Source: Paenibacillus sp. GP183
Lineage (GTDB): Bacteria; Bacillota; Bacilli; Paenibacillales; NBRC-103111
Assembly (NCBI RefSeq): GCF_900104695.1
Contig: NZ_FNSW01000001.1
Location: 310,001-374,000, forward strand
Length of the DNA: 64,000 nucleotides
Direction: 5' to 3'
The notes beneath the pieces are model-generated. The model was not told where the DNA came from. It made no database searches and saw only the letters and a program-made list of their open reading frames with translations. Numbering within the stretch: position 1 is the first letter of the stretch; every line of letters starts with the position of its first letter. Shown here one piece after another: positions 7,921 through 15,549 of this stretch. A program made the translations under genes and the position numbers.

Positions 7921-9638
7921 TTAGAGGAATAGGAGCATCAGACGGTATCGCTATGGGAAAAGCCTTCATGATCCCAACTTGGGAATGGGATTTTCCGGAG
8001 AAAATGGTCGATGTGACCGACCTGGCTTATGAATTTGAAAGATTGTATGACGGCATTCGTTCTTCCAAGGACGAGCTCAAGCTGATTAAACAGGAAATTC
8101 ATGAAGTGGTCGGTCAAGAAGAATCGAATATTTTCGACGCTCATCTCGCTATTTTGGAAGATCCGATATTTATGAATGAGATTCAAGGAATTATCGAGCG
8201 CCAATATAAGGCGGCTGAGGTTGCCGTTAAGGAAGTTATTGATAAATTCGTTGGCATGTTCGATCTGATTGACGATGAGTACATGAAGGAACGCGCCTTG
8301 GATATCAAGGATGTCGGCAACAGGCTGCTGAAGCATTTGCTTGGGGATATGGAGGAGAACGTGCCTCCAACGGATTATCCCTATATATTGGTCGCCAAGG
8401 AATTAACTCCGTCTCAGTTGGCACATCTGGATCCTCCAAAAGTGCTGGGGCTCGTTACGATGGTGGGGGGAACCCATTCTCATGTAGCGATCATGGCAAG
8501 GGCGATGTCGGTTCCATTAATAATCGGGTTGGAAGGCAAGCTGTTAAGACCGATTCAAAATGGCGATTTTTTAATCATTGACGGTCAAGAGGGCACGCTT
8601 TACATCAATCCGGATGAAGCCACCATTGAACGTTACAAGGCAAGAAAGAACAATTGGCTTGAATTTAAAGAGAGCTTGCAGGAGCTTTCCAATGTACCGC
8701 CGATAACGATGGACAACAAAATGATCAGTCTGCATGCGAATATCAATTCTTTTAAAGAGATCGATCAGGTTGTGCGAAATGGTGCATCAGGTGTAGGATT
8801 GTTTCGAACGGAATATTTGTATATGGACCGGGATTCACTGCCGAGCGAAGATGAACAGTTCGAGGTATATAAGCATGCGGCAGCGAAGCTGAATGGTTTA
8901 CCTATCGTGATCAGGACGCTGGATATCGGCGGGGATAAAAAGCTCGATTACATGCCGATGGCGAAAGAAGACAATCCCTTTCTGGGCTATCGCGCAATTC
9001 GCATCTCGCTAGGCCGAAAAGATCTGTTTAAAACTCAGTTGAAAGCCATTTTGCGAGCCAGTGTTTTCGGCTATGTGCGAATCATGTATCCCATGATTAC
9101 AACCTTGAATGAGGTTAAGGAAGCCAATGCGGTTTTGGAAGAAGCTAAGCAGGAACTGAGTGATCTTGGCTATGACTATGATTCAAACATTGAAGTGGGA
9201 ATCACGATCGAAGTCCCGGCTGCTGCGTTGATTGCCGATGTGCTTGCGAGCGAGGTCAATTTTTTAAGCATAGGCACCAACGATCTTGTCCAATATGTGC
9301 TTGCCGTAGACCGCATGAATGAGAACATTGCCCATATGTATGATCCTTTTCATCCGGCCATCATTCGCCTTTTAAAACATATTATTGATGCGGGTAAAAG
9401 GGTGGGTGTTCCCGTCGGTGTATGCGGAGAGCTTGCCGGAGATATTCGTGCATTGCCGATCTGGCTCGGGCTTGGTTTTGAGGAGCTCAGCATATCCATA
9501 CAAACCTTACTGCATGTAAAGCACCGTCTGTTAAGCAGTAATTATGCCAATTGCAAAAAGCTTGTAGAGTCCATCCTTGTTTGCAAGACCAGTCAAGAAA
9601 TTCATAATCTACTGAACGATGCAGATCAAGTTTTCTAA
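7917..9638 (+). CDS. ptsI: phosphoenolpyruvate-protein phosphotransferase (PTS enzyme I)
   Basis: Enzyme I takes phosphate from PEP and passes it to HPr. The 573 residues match the family length. The phospho-histidine lies in GGTHSHVAIMARAM at His189 (family form TSHSAIMAR; here histidine replaces the preceding threonine). The PEP-binding barrel shows GLFRTEYLYM, RTLDIGGDK and SIGTNDLVQY, and the catalytic cysteine in GVCGELAGD is Cys503. The ATG overlaps the EIICBA stop (ATGA). No ptsH lies between or after, so HPr must be encoded elsewhere, or this EI is a paralogue dedicated to the adjacent transporter. Confidence 0.92.
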   Translation: MIRGIGASDGIAMGKAFMIPTWEWDFPEKMVDVTDLAYEFERLYDGIRSSKDELKLIKQEIHEVVGQEESNIFDAHLAILEDPIFMNEIQGIIERQYKAAEVAVKEVIDKFVGMFDLIDDEYMKERALDIKDVGNRLLKHLLGDMEENVPPTDYPYILVAKELTPSQLAHLDPPKVLGLVTMVGGTHSHVAIMARAMSVPLIIGLEGKLLRPIQNGDFLIIDGQEGTLYINPDEATIERYKARKNNWLEFKESLQELSNVPPITMDNKMISLHANINSFKEIDQVVRNGASGVGLFRTEYLYMDRDSLPSEDEQFEVYKHAAAKLNGLPIVIRTLDIGGDKKLDYMPMAKEDNPFLGYRAIRISLGRKDLFKTQLKAILRASVFGYVRIMYPMITTLNEVKEANAVLEEAKQELSDLGYDYDSNIEVGITIEVPAAALIADVLASEVNFLSIGTNDLVQYVLAVDRMNENIAHMYDPFHPAIIRLLKHIIDAGKRVGVPVGVCGELAGDIRALPIWLGLGFEELSISIQTLLHVKHRLLSSNYANCKKLVESILVCKTSQEIHNLLNDADQVF

Positions 9639-9656
9639 GATTCGGAGGAAAAAAAG

Positions 9657-10190
9657 ATGGAGCTGTCCGGTCATAAGGTTCTTGCTTTTGTAGATGAAGA
9701 GTTTGAGGATTTGGAAATGTGGTATCCGGTTCTTCGCTTAAGAGAATCCGGCGCCATTGTGGATATTGCCGGTCCTAAGGCAAAAACGGTCTACCATGGT
9801 AAATACGGAGTACCCATCTCAACGGATTTAGCTTTTGGCGATGCCAGGTCTGCTGATTACACAGGCCTTTATGTTCCAGGAGGATGGGCACCGGACAAAC
9901 TGCGCCGTTATGGGGACGTTTTGCGATTGACCCGGGAGTTTCATGCGGCCGAGAAGCCGATTGCGCAAATATGCCATGCTGGATGGGTGCTGATCTCAGC
10001 TAAAATTGTAAAGGGCTACACCATGACTTCCACTCCGGGCATTCGTGACGACCTTGAGAATGCCGGGGCTGTCTGGGTCGATGAAGAGGTCGTTGTCGAC
10101 CGTAATATTGTATCCGGACGCCGTCCGCCGGATCTGCCTGCTTTCTGTAAAGAGTTTGTTCGGGTGCTCACAAGCTTCATTGCGCGTTAA
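9657..10190 (+). CDS. DJ-1/PfpI family protein
   Basis: This 177-residue protein belongs to the class I glutamine amidotransferase-like PfpI subgroup, whose members act as glyoxalase III/deglycase or peptidase-like proteins. The nucleophile elbow QICHAGW contains Cys106, and the acidic partner sits in DEEFEDLE near residue 15. GLYVPGGWAPDKLR and GRRPPDLPAF are family motifs. GGAGGA stands about 8 bases before the ATG. It lies 18 bases after ptsI and probably shares its transcript; a role in handling reactive sugar breakdown products is possible but is inference. Confidence 0.85.
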   Translation: MELSGHKVLAFVDEEFEDLEMWYPVLRLRESGAIVDIAGPKAKTVYHGKYGVPISTDLAFGDARSADYTGLYVPGGWAPDKLRRYGDVLRLTREFHAAEKPIAQICHAGWVLISAKIVKGYTMTSTPGIRDDLENAGAVWVDEEVVVDRNIVSGRRPPDLPAFCKEFVRVLTSFIAR

Positions 10191-10330
10191 CCTCTTTTTG
10201 TAATAGGTGGCAAAAACTACAATTCCCTTTTCGGAAGGAATCCGTGAGAAAAAGGAGAATTAAGATGTAGATGTGAATTATTAGGTACATAGGACATGCC
10301 GCCTGTGATGAAGGAGTTGAACAAAATAAA

Positions 10331-10738
10331 ATGATAAAGGAGTGCAGATGCGGCCATACGATGAACATTCGGCTGCGTACGGTCATTTATCAAAATAAAG
10401 TGGATATCGACAATGTCCCGATCTATTCCTGTGAGGTGTGCGGTCGAAGCGAAGTCGTATCCCATGTGAAGCCAGAGCTTACAGCGCTCATCAGCAAATT
10501 GGGGAGCAAACCGGATAAACAGCAGTATTCTTTTCATGAGCTATCCGAGATCGCTTATTTGCTGCTCAAGGTGACCGAGAGGGAACATATGAATGATTCT
10601 GTCGAAAAAATTGTGGAAGAGAGAATCAACGAGCTTCTCGATGTACTGCTGCTGGCTCAGTCCTTGGGAGATACCCCCTGGATGGACGATATTCGCAAAC
10701 GACTCTCGCAACTCAGCCAAAACGCAATCTCAACCTGA
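10331..10738 (+). CDS. small zinc-ribbon protein (YgiT-type CxC...CxxC), function unknown
   Basis: The 135-residue protein has an N-terminal four-cysteine ribbon (CRCGHTM, then CEVCGRSE about 25 residues later) like the YgiT/MqsA zinc finger. No helix-turn-helix follows; the remainder is acidic and helical. I do not recognise the family. The ATG at 10331 has AAGGAG 14 bases upstream, a long spacing that leaves the start a little uncertain. A terminator follows the stop, and ccpA lies downstream with its own promoter. Confidence 0.7.
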   Translation: MIKECRCGHTMNIRLRTVIYQNKVDIDNVPIYSCEVCGRSEVVSHVKPELTALISKLGSKPDKQQYSFHELSEIAYLLLKVTEREHMNDSVEKIVEERINELLDVLLLAQSLGDTPWMDDIRKRLSQLSQNAIST

Positions 10739-10745
10739 CATTGAT

Positions 10746-10774
10746 AGCCGACTTCCCCGGAAGTTGGCTTTTTT
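10746..10774 (+). terminator. rho-independent terminator upstream of ccpA
   Basis: AGCCGACTT and AAGTTGGCT pair around a CCCCGG loop (one G-U pair), then a run of T residues. Confidence 0.85.
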
Positions 10775-10818
10775 GTTATGTTTTTGATAGTATTATGAAA
10801 GAAAATGCTTCGTTTTCA

Positions 10819-10847
10819 TTGCAAGCAGGTAAAAATTGTCGTATCAT
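10819..10847 (+). promoter_or_regulatory. candidate promoter for ccpA
   Basis: TTGCAA (10819-10824) and TATCAT (10842-10847) are 17 bases apart, about 55 bases before the chosen start. Just upstream, ATGAAAGAAAATG...CGTTTTCAT is a partial palindrome, but it does not match the cre consensus. Confidence 0.5.
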
Positions 10848-10900
10848 AACTGTAATGTAATAGGCTCGAAGAATACTTTTGGGATATGGAGAGAGCAGCC

Positions 10901-11908
10901 GTGACCGTAACCATTTATGATGTAGCACGTGAAGCCGGAGTTTCAATGGCAACCGTTTCCCGGGTAGTGAATAACAATCCGAACGTGAAGCCGCAAACCC
11001 GCAAGAAAGTATTCGAAGCGATTGAACGGCTCGGTTATCGTCCGAACGCTGTGGCTAGAGGTCTCGCCAGTAAGAAAACAACAACTGTGGGTGTAGTCAT
11101 CCCGGATATTTCTAATTCAATTTTCGCCGAGGTTGCTCGCGGAATTGAAGATATCGCAAATATGTACCATTACAATATCATTCTTTGTAACGCTGACAAG
11201 AAGAAGGAAAAAGAAATCCGCGTCATTAATACACTGCTCGAAAAACAAGTGGACGGCCTGCTCTTCATGGGGGGAGTCGTGACGGATGAACATATTCAGG
11301 CTTTCCGTACATCATCCGTTCCTGTCGTACTTTGCGGGACGAAGGATGAGGCTTCAAGTATTCCTTCTGTTGATATTGACCACGAGCGCGCTGCTTATGA
11401 TGCAGTTCAGGTACTCATTGCTCAGGGACACCGGGATATTGGCATGATCTCCGGCACACTGGAGGATCCGGCAAACGGTTTTGCCCGTTACCAAGGCTAT
11501 AAGAAAGCATTGGAAGCTGCGAACATACCCATGCGAGAAAATTTCGTGCGAATAGGCAACTATCGTTATGAATCCGGCATAGAAGCAACCAAATATTTCC
11601 TGGAGCTTAACCCGCACCCAACCGCGATATTCTCGGCAACAGACGAAATGGCTATAGGAGCCATACATACGATTCAAGACAGCGGACTTAAGGTGCCTGA
11701 TGACATCTCAGTCATCAGTGTAGACAACATCCGCATGGCCTCCATGGTAAGGCCGCTGCTTACTACGGTGGCACAACCGATGTACGACATTGGCGCCGTA
11801 TCCATGAGGCTGTTAACGAAGCTGATGAACAAGGAAGCAACAACGGATAACCATCAAGTCGTGTTACCGCATGAAATTATCCAACGCAATTCGGTGGCTC
11901 ATCTTTAA
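10901..11908 (+). CDS. ccpA: catabolite control protein A (LacI family)
   Basis: CcpA is the global carbon-catabolite regulator; with Ser46-phosphorylated HPr or Crh it binds cre sites. The 335-residue protein has a LacI helix-turn-helix ([20 protein letters not shown]) with the minor-groove hinge [11 protein letters not shown], then the periplasmic-binding-like core ([29 protein letters not shown]). I use GTG at 10901, giving the usual [13 protein letters not shown] start with GGAGAG upstream; an in-frame ATG 15 bases earlier is less likely. It stands alone between terminators. Other LacI regulators are possible, but the sequence fits CcpA closely. Confidence 0.93.
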   Translation: MTVTIYDVAREAGVSMATVSRVVNNNPNVKPQTRKKVFEAIERLGYRPNAVARGLASKKTTTVGVVIPDISNSIFAEVARGIEDIANMYHYNIILCNADKKKEKEIRVINTLLEKQVDGLLFMGGVVTDEHIQAFRTSSVPVVLCGTKDEASSIPSVDIDHERAAYDAVQVLIAQGHRDIGMISGTLEDPANGFARYQGYKKALEAANIPMRENFVRIGNYRYESGIEATKYFLELNPHPTAIFSATDEMAIGAIHTIQDSGLKVPDDISVISVDNIRMASMVRPLLTTVAQPMYDIGAVSMRLLTKLMNKEATTDNHQVVLPHEIIQRNSVAHL

Positions 11909-11927
11909 TGAGCCATCTTTTTATTTT
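11895..11927 (+). terminator. rho-independent terminator of ccpA
   Basis: TGGCTCAT and ATGAGCCA pair around the stop codon itself, followed by TCTTTTTATTTT. Confidence 0.85.
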
Positions 11928-11967
11928 GTCATGTCAAGGCTAACAGGTTAAGAAAGGGGAGAGGCTG

Positions 11968-12669
11968 ATGCCATTCGCGAAAATTGCGCTCATCGGAGCG
12001 ATGAATGAGGAAATTGAGCTGTTGATCCATCATATGGAGCAGGTAAAAGAGTCCGCCAAAGCTGGTGTGCTTTATCGGGAAGGACTTTTCCATGGCAAGC
12101 GAGTAGTCGTCTGTAAATCGGGTGTTGGCAAAGTCAATGCAGCCGTAACGACGCAAATTTTGATTGATCAATTTGCCGTGGAAGCTGTTATTTTTACCGG
12201 AGTAGCAGGAGCGCTCGATCCCGAGCTGAACATCGGGGATATCGTCGTTTCCAGCGAGTGCATGCAGCATGATATGGATGTAACGGCACTAGGCTACCCG
12301 AGAGGCGTCATCCCGTACCAAGAAATATCCATATTTGCTGCGGATTCCGGACTGGTCGACTTGGCAACTGCTTCCGGCAGCAAGCTTTTTCAGGGAAGAA
12401 TCAAGCAGGGCAGGGTGCTTTCCGGTGACCAGTTTATAGCTGATCGAGATGTAGTGAGTCAGCTTCATACTGAACTGAAAGGTGCATGTACGGAGATGGA
12501 AGGATCAGCGGTCGCTCAAGTTTGCTCGATGAATCAGATTCCATACGTTGTCATCCGATCGATGTCTGACAAAGCGGACGGCTCCGCGCATGTCAATTTT
12601 GCCGAATTCACGAAGCAAGCTTCCGAGAATTCGTACAAAATTGTGGAGGATATGATTCGTCAGCTTTGA
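11968..12669 (+). CDS. mtnN: 5'-methylthioadenosine/S-adenosylhomocysteine nucleosidase
   Basis: This enzyme cleaves adenine from methylthioadenosine and S-adenosylhomocysteine, feeding methionine salvage and the activated-methyl cycle. The 233 residues match the family. The N-terminal IALIGAMNEEIELL motif, the GVGKVNAA phosphate-site loop, FTGVAGALDP, and the C-terminal EMEGSAVAQV and RSMSDKAD motifs (the latter with the predicted catalytic aspartate) are all present. AAGGGGAG precedes the ATG. A 700-base gene-free stretch follows. Confidence 0.93.
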   Translation: MPFAKIALIGAMNEEIELLIHHMEQVKESAKAGVLYREGLFHGKRVVVCKSGVGKVNAAVTTQILIDQFAVEAVIFTGVAGALDPELNIGDIVVSSECMQHDMDVTALGYPRGVIPYQEISIFAADSGLVDLATASGSKLFQGRIKQGRVLSGDQFIADRDVVSQLHTELKGACTEMEGSAVAQVCSMNQIPYVVIRSMSDKADGSAHVNFAEFTKQASENSYKIVEDMIRQL

Positions 12670-12776
12670 TGGGACCTGTGACGGAGCAAAATCAGGAACT
12701 GATTAAGTGAAACCGAACCGGATAGTGGGGGCAAAACAGGAAACCGAAACTGGATTAATTTGAAAAAAAAATTGTT

Positions 12777-12980
12777 GGAAGAATGTTTTTCATTCTTCTA
12801 GGAAGCAAATAAAATGATCAGCTTCCTGGAACGATGTTTTTCATCTTTCCAGAGGTTCCCTATGAGCAGCGAGGAGATGAAATGGCACTGGAACGATGAT
12901 TTTCAATGATTTTCATCGTTGTGGAACCGAGAAGGAAGGTGATCCTTTCTGCAAGAATGATTTTCATTCTTGCAGAAAGG
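12777..12980. repeat. cluster of imperfect palindromes with GATG/CATC or GAATG/CATTC cores
   Basis: Five hairpins lie in about 200 bases of gene-free DNA: GAAGAATG-TTTTT-CATTCTTC (12778-12798); AGGAAGC...GCTTCCT (12800-12827); CTGGAACGATG-TTTTT-CATCTTTCCAG (12826-12852); AACGATGA...TCATCGTT (12892-12920); and a perfect 17-bp stem beginning CCTTTCTGCAAG with a TTT loop (12944-12980). Four share the core (A)ATG-poly T/A-CAT(T). The same design recurs near 48.3 kb, which marks a dispersed family rather than chance terminators. Most lack a trailing T run. Confidence 0.85.
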
Positions 12981-13066
12981 GGATGCCAAGTTGTTGTGCT
13001 AACAGTATCCATGATTCAGAAAAACGATCGGCAGCCCAACCGGACTCGACCTAATCCAACAATCCA

Positions 13067-13247
13067 ACTCGAGCAAACCAACCCGAACAAACCAACCCGA
13101 GCAAACCAACCCGAACAACCCAACCCGAACAACCCAACCCGAACAAACCAAAACGAACAATCCAACTCGAGCAAACCAACCCGAACAAACCAAAACGAAC
13201 AACCCAAAACGACAACCCAACCCGATCAAACCAACCCAAAACAACCA
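13067..13247. repeat. 14-bp tandem repeat, C/A-rich on the + strand
   Basis: Thirteen consecutive units follow the pattern ACCCGAACAAACCA, with variants AAACGA, ACTCGAG and CAACCCA; one unit is 13 bases. Degenerate copies extend a little upstream. The + strand is almost free of T here. The unit length is not a multiple of three, so the open frame across it is probably incidental. Five evenly spaced CCC runs at 13110-13140 give the minus strand quadruplex potential. Confidence 0.9.
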
Positions 13248-13395
13248 ACCGAAAACGTGCTGATTGCCAACAAATTTACGAAATTTTGGTTCCTGTTATT
13301 GTTCATTTCGGCAGGGTGATACGACACCTGATTTTTAGACGCTTAGATAGCAGTCTAATCGCGGTCGAGTCGACCAGCACCGCGCTCCAGCGCCG

Positions 13396-14583
13396 CTATT
13401 TCAAGTACATCATCGCCAGCTCCTTGATCTGGCGATTCCGCTCCTGGATCTCCTGGCGCCGCGGAATCGGCGCCCAGGTCGCGACCGGGTCGAGCCACGT
13501 GCGCGGCAGCTCGACCGGGCTCTTGCCCTGCCAGGCGTCCAACCACGCCTGGGGCAGCTCAAGCTGGGGCTCTGCATCCAGCTGACCCACAAGAGCCTGC
13601 TCGCTCATCACGAGCCAGAGCAGGCCCCAAGCCCGCGGCACGACACGCCAGATGTCGTACCCACCGCCCCCGAGCGCAACCCAGCGCCCTTCGCACCATT
13701 GGTGCGCAAGGCTGTGGATCAGCTCGGGCATGGCCTTGTACACGCGCATGGAGCAATGCACATGCGCGAGCGGGTCGAAGGCATGGGCGTCGCAGCCATG
13801 CTGGGAGACCAGGACATCCGGCTGGAAGCGCGAGATCGCCGAGGTCAGCACCTCGCCGAAGCATTCCAGCCACGAGTCATCCTCGGTGTAGGGCTCCACG
13901 GGGATGTTCACGTTCGTGCCGAACGCGTCGCCTTCACCGCGTTCGCTCACAGCGCCAGTGCCGGGGAACAGGTATTTCCCCGTCTCATGAATCGACACCG
14001 TGCATACCTGGGGGTCGGAGTAAAAGCTCCACTGGACGCCATCCCCATGATGCACGTCCGTATCCACGTACAGCACTTTGGCTCCGTACGTCGCCTGGAT
14101 ATGCGCAATCGCCGCGGAGGCGTCGTTGTAGACGCAGAAGCCGGCGCCTTTGCTTCGCATAGCGTGATGCAGCCCGCCGCCCAGGTGCATGGCGTGGGGG
14201 GCTTGGCCGGACATCACGAGCTCGGCAGCGTTAATCGAGCCGCCGACTATACTCGAGGTGATGCCGTGCATCCCGGGGAAGAAGGGCGTATCATCGGTAT
14301 CGAGCCCGAAGCGTCCCGCCTCGCTGAGCCAATCCGCTGCCGGTGATGGAAGGCTAAGCGCTTTCACGGCATCGATATAGGCGGACGAGTGGACTCGCAG
14401 CAGCTCCTCCTCCAAAGCAGGGCGCGGCTTTCGCAGCGCTGACGGAGGTAGCGCTCCCGCTTTTCGCAGCAGATCGACGGTAAGCACAAGCCGCTGCTGA
14501 TTAAAGGGATGCTCGTCGTTAAATCTATATTCAACTTGATGCTCATCATAGATAAAGACGGGATTCTTGGTGGAATCTCCCAT
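13396..14583 (-). CDS. acuC: AcuC-type protein deacetylase (class I HDAC family)
   Basis: AcuC is a zinc-dependent deacetylase; in Bacillus it removes the acetyl group that AcuA puts on acetyl-CoA synthetase. The 395-residue protein has the HDAC signatures in order: LGGGLHHAMRSKGAGFCVYND, YVDTDVHHGDGVQ (zinc ligands Asp and His), QHGCDAH, and GGGGYDIWRVV. It follows acuA by 36 bases on the minus strand. The part encoded at roughly 13400-14460 is strikingly GC-rich compared with its neighbours (one 60-base line at 14101 has 38 G/C), while the 5' end is not. The start ATG lies at 14583. Confidence 0.93.
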   Translation of the reverse strand: MGDSTKNPVFIYDEHQVEYRFNDEHPFNQQRLVLTVDLLRKAGALPPSALRKPRPALEEELLRVHSSAYIDAVKALSLPSPAADWLSEAGRFGLDTDDTPFFPGMHGITSSIVGGSINAAELVMSGQAPHAMHLGGGLHHAMRSKGAGFCVYNDASAAIAHIQATYGAKVLYVDTDVHHGDGVQWSFYSDPQVCTVSIHETGKYLFPGTGAVSERGEGDAFGTNVNIPVEPYTEDDSWLECFGEVLTSAISRFQPDVLVSQHGCDAHAFDPLAHVHCSMRVYKAMPELIHSLAHQWCEGRWVALGGGGYDIWRVVPRAWGLLWLVMSEQALVGQLDAEPQLELPQAWLDAWQGKSPVELPRTWLDPVATWAPIPRRQEIQERNRQIKELAMMYLK

Positions 14584-14619
14584 TTTCCATATTCCTCCTG
14601 GTCAGACGGCCTTATGATC

Positions 14620-15258
14620 CTAGTACATAAATCGTTGATGAAATCGGATGCGGTCAAATTGCTCGACGGAGGACTGAGGTACTTTCCTTCCGATTCGGAC
14701 CATCAAACAATTGGCGGGGTGGGAACAAATTTCCGGATCGTCCGTTGCAAACCAGACCATATCGACGCTCTTCATCAGCTTTTCCATCATTTGGCGGTAA
14801 GCCCAAACGGTAAGCCCGCTTTTTTCCAAATCCCAATGCCAATAATACTCGGTTGTAAAACAGATCACATTCTCCATCTGATTTTCCTGAAAAGCCAGCT
14901 GAATCATCCTTTTGGCAAGGCCCATAAAACGATAGTCGTCCGCAACCTCAATAGCTCCAAGCTCGACCAATTCTTCCATATGTCCTTCAGACCATCGTTC
15001 AATCTCATCCGGATAATGGAAGGTCACATAGCCCACAATGGTTGGGCCGTCCCGAGCCAAAATGATCCGCCCTTCCGGCAATCGGGCAATTTCCACCAAG
15101 GCTTCATGCTGTTCCCTAGGACGCCGAAAGGCATCGAGCTGCGAGTGCATTGTCAAGTCCATGAGGCTCCCGGGCGATACTGGCCCTTCTATCAAAATCT
15201 CCTTGCGATCAGGTGCTGGGAGGAAGCTGTACGAGTGATACAGTTTCATATGCTGCAC
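14620..15258 (-). CDS. acuA: AcuA, acetyltransferase that modifies acetyl-CoA synthetase
   Basis: AcuA is a GNAT protein that acetylates the catalytic lysine of AcsA and switches it off. The 212-residue sequence follows the Bacillus protein closely, including LIEGPVSP, RPPREQHEAL-like FRRPREQHEALVEIA, GYVTFHYPDEIERWSEG, TTEYYWHWDL and SSHPANCLM-like CSHPANCLMVRIG. I use GTG at 15258: AAGGAGG lies 9 bases upstream and the peptide MQHMKLYHS matches the usual start. No acuB lies between acuA and acuC. Its target acsA is divergent, about 290 bases away. Confidence 0.93.
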   Translation of the reverse strand: MQHMKLYHSYSFLPAPDRKEILIEGPVSPGSLMDLTMHSQLDAFRRPREQHEALVEIARLPEGRIILARDGPTIVGYVTFHYPDEIERWSEGHMEELVELGAIEVADDYRFMGLAKRMIQLAFQENQMENVICFTTEYYWHWDLEKSGLTVWAYRQMMEKLMKSVDMVWFATDDPEICSHPANCLMVRIGRKVPQSSVEQFDRIRFHQRFMY

Positions 15259-15413
15259 TACACGAGCCCTCCTTTTCCAAAAAATCATAAAATGTTTATC
15301 CTCTTCATTGGTTCACGAAAGTTTCCTTCTTCTGAAGGCATAGTTCACTTATAACATATTTTTCAAAGGATTGAAAAGCTTCAAAAGGAATAGTCGAACA
15401 ATTGAGCATATGC

Positions 15414-15419
15414 TATAAT
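15414..15419 (+). promoter_or_regulatory. candidate extended -10 element for acsA
   Basis: TGCTATAAT at 15411-15419 is an extended -10; no good -35 is visible. If used, transcription would run through the 57-bp repeat copy before reaching acsA. Confidence 0.4.
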
Positions 15420-15436
15420 AAAAGACGGTCATGAAG

Positions 15437-15493
15437 GCTTCGCATCAACCTTGATAAACGCGCTCGACATTTAGGCTGGCGCAGCCGTTTATC
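15437..15493. repeat. 57-bp dispersed repeat, copy A
   Basis: It begins GCTTCGCATCAACCTTGA and ends GCAGCCGTTTATC. It matches the copies at 22269 and 24834 over exactly 57 bases (six differences from the copy at 22269). GATAAACG and CGTTTATC form an eight-bp outer stem in this copy. Confidence 0.88.
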
Positions 15494-15513
15494 ATTGTAA
15501 CAAATTTGCTCAG

Positions 15514-15527
15514 TGTAAGCGTTTTAT
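15514..15527 (+). promoter_or_regulatory. candidate cre (CcpA operator) upstream of acsA
   Basis: TGTAAGCGTTTTAT matches the cre consensus TGWAANCGNTNWCA at 12 of 14 positions (the last two differ). It lies 22 bases before the acsA start. acsA is CcpA-controlled in Bacillus subtilis, so the location is sensible, but the match is imperfect. Confidence 0.45.
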
Positions 15528-15549
15528 AAAAATCAGGAGGGTTTTGTAC

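Noticed and set aside
10798-10820. cre site upstream of ccpA
   Set aside because: ATGAAAGAAAATGCTTCGTT is a partial palindrome with TTTCAT, but the central CG and flanking bases do not fit TGWAANCGNTNWCA.
12906-13319. Open frame of 137 codons across the 14-bp repeat
   Set aside because: The frame exists because the repeat lacks stops; repeat units are not multiples of three, there is no ribosome site, and the product is pure Asn/Thr/Pro/Gln repeat after an unrelated start inside hairpin DNA.
13559-14346. Open frames on both strands overlapping acuC
   Set aside because: Same cause as above: GC-rich coding DNA. AcuC motifs are intact in one frame only.
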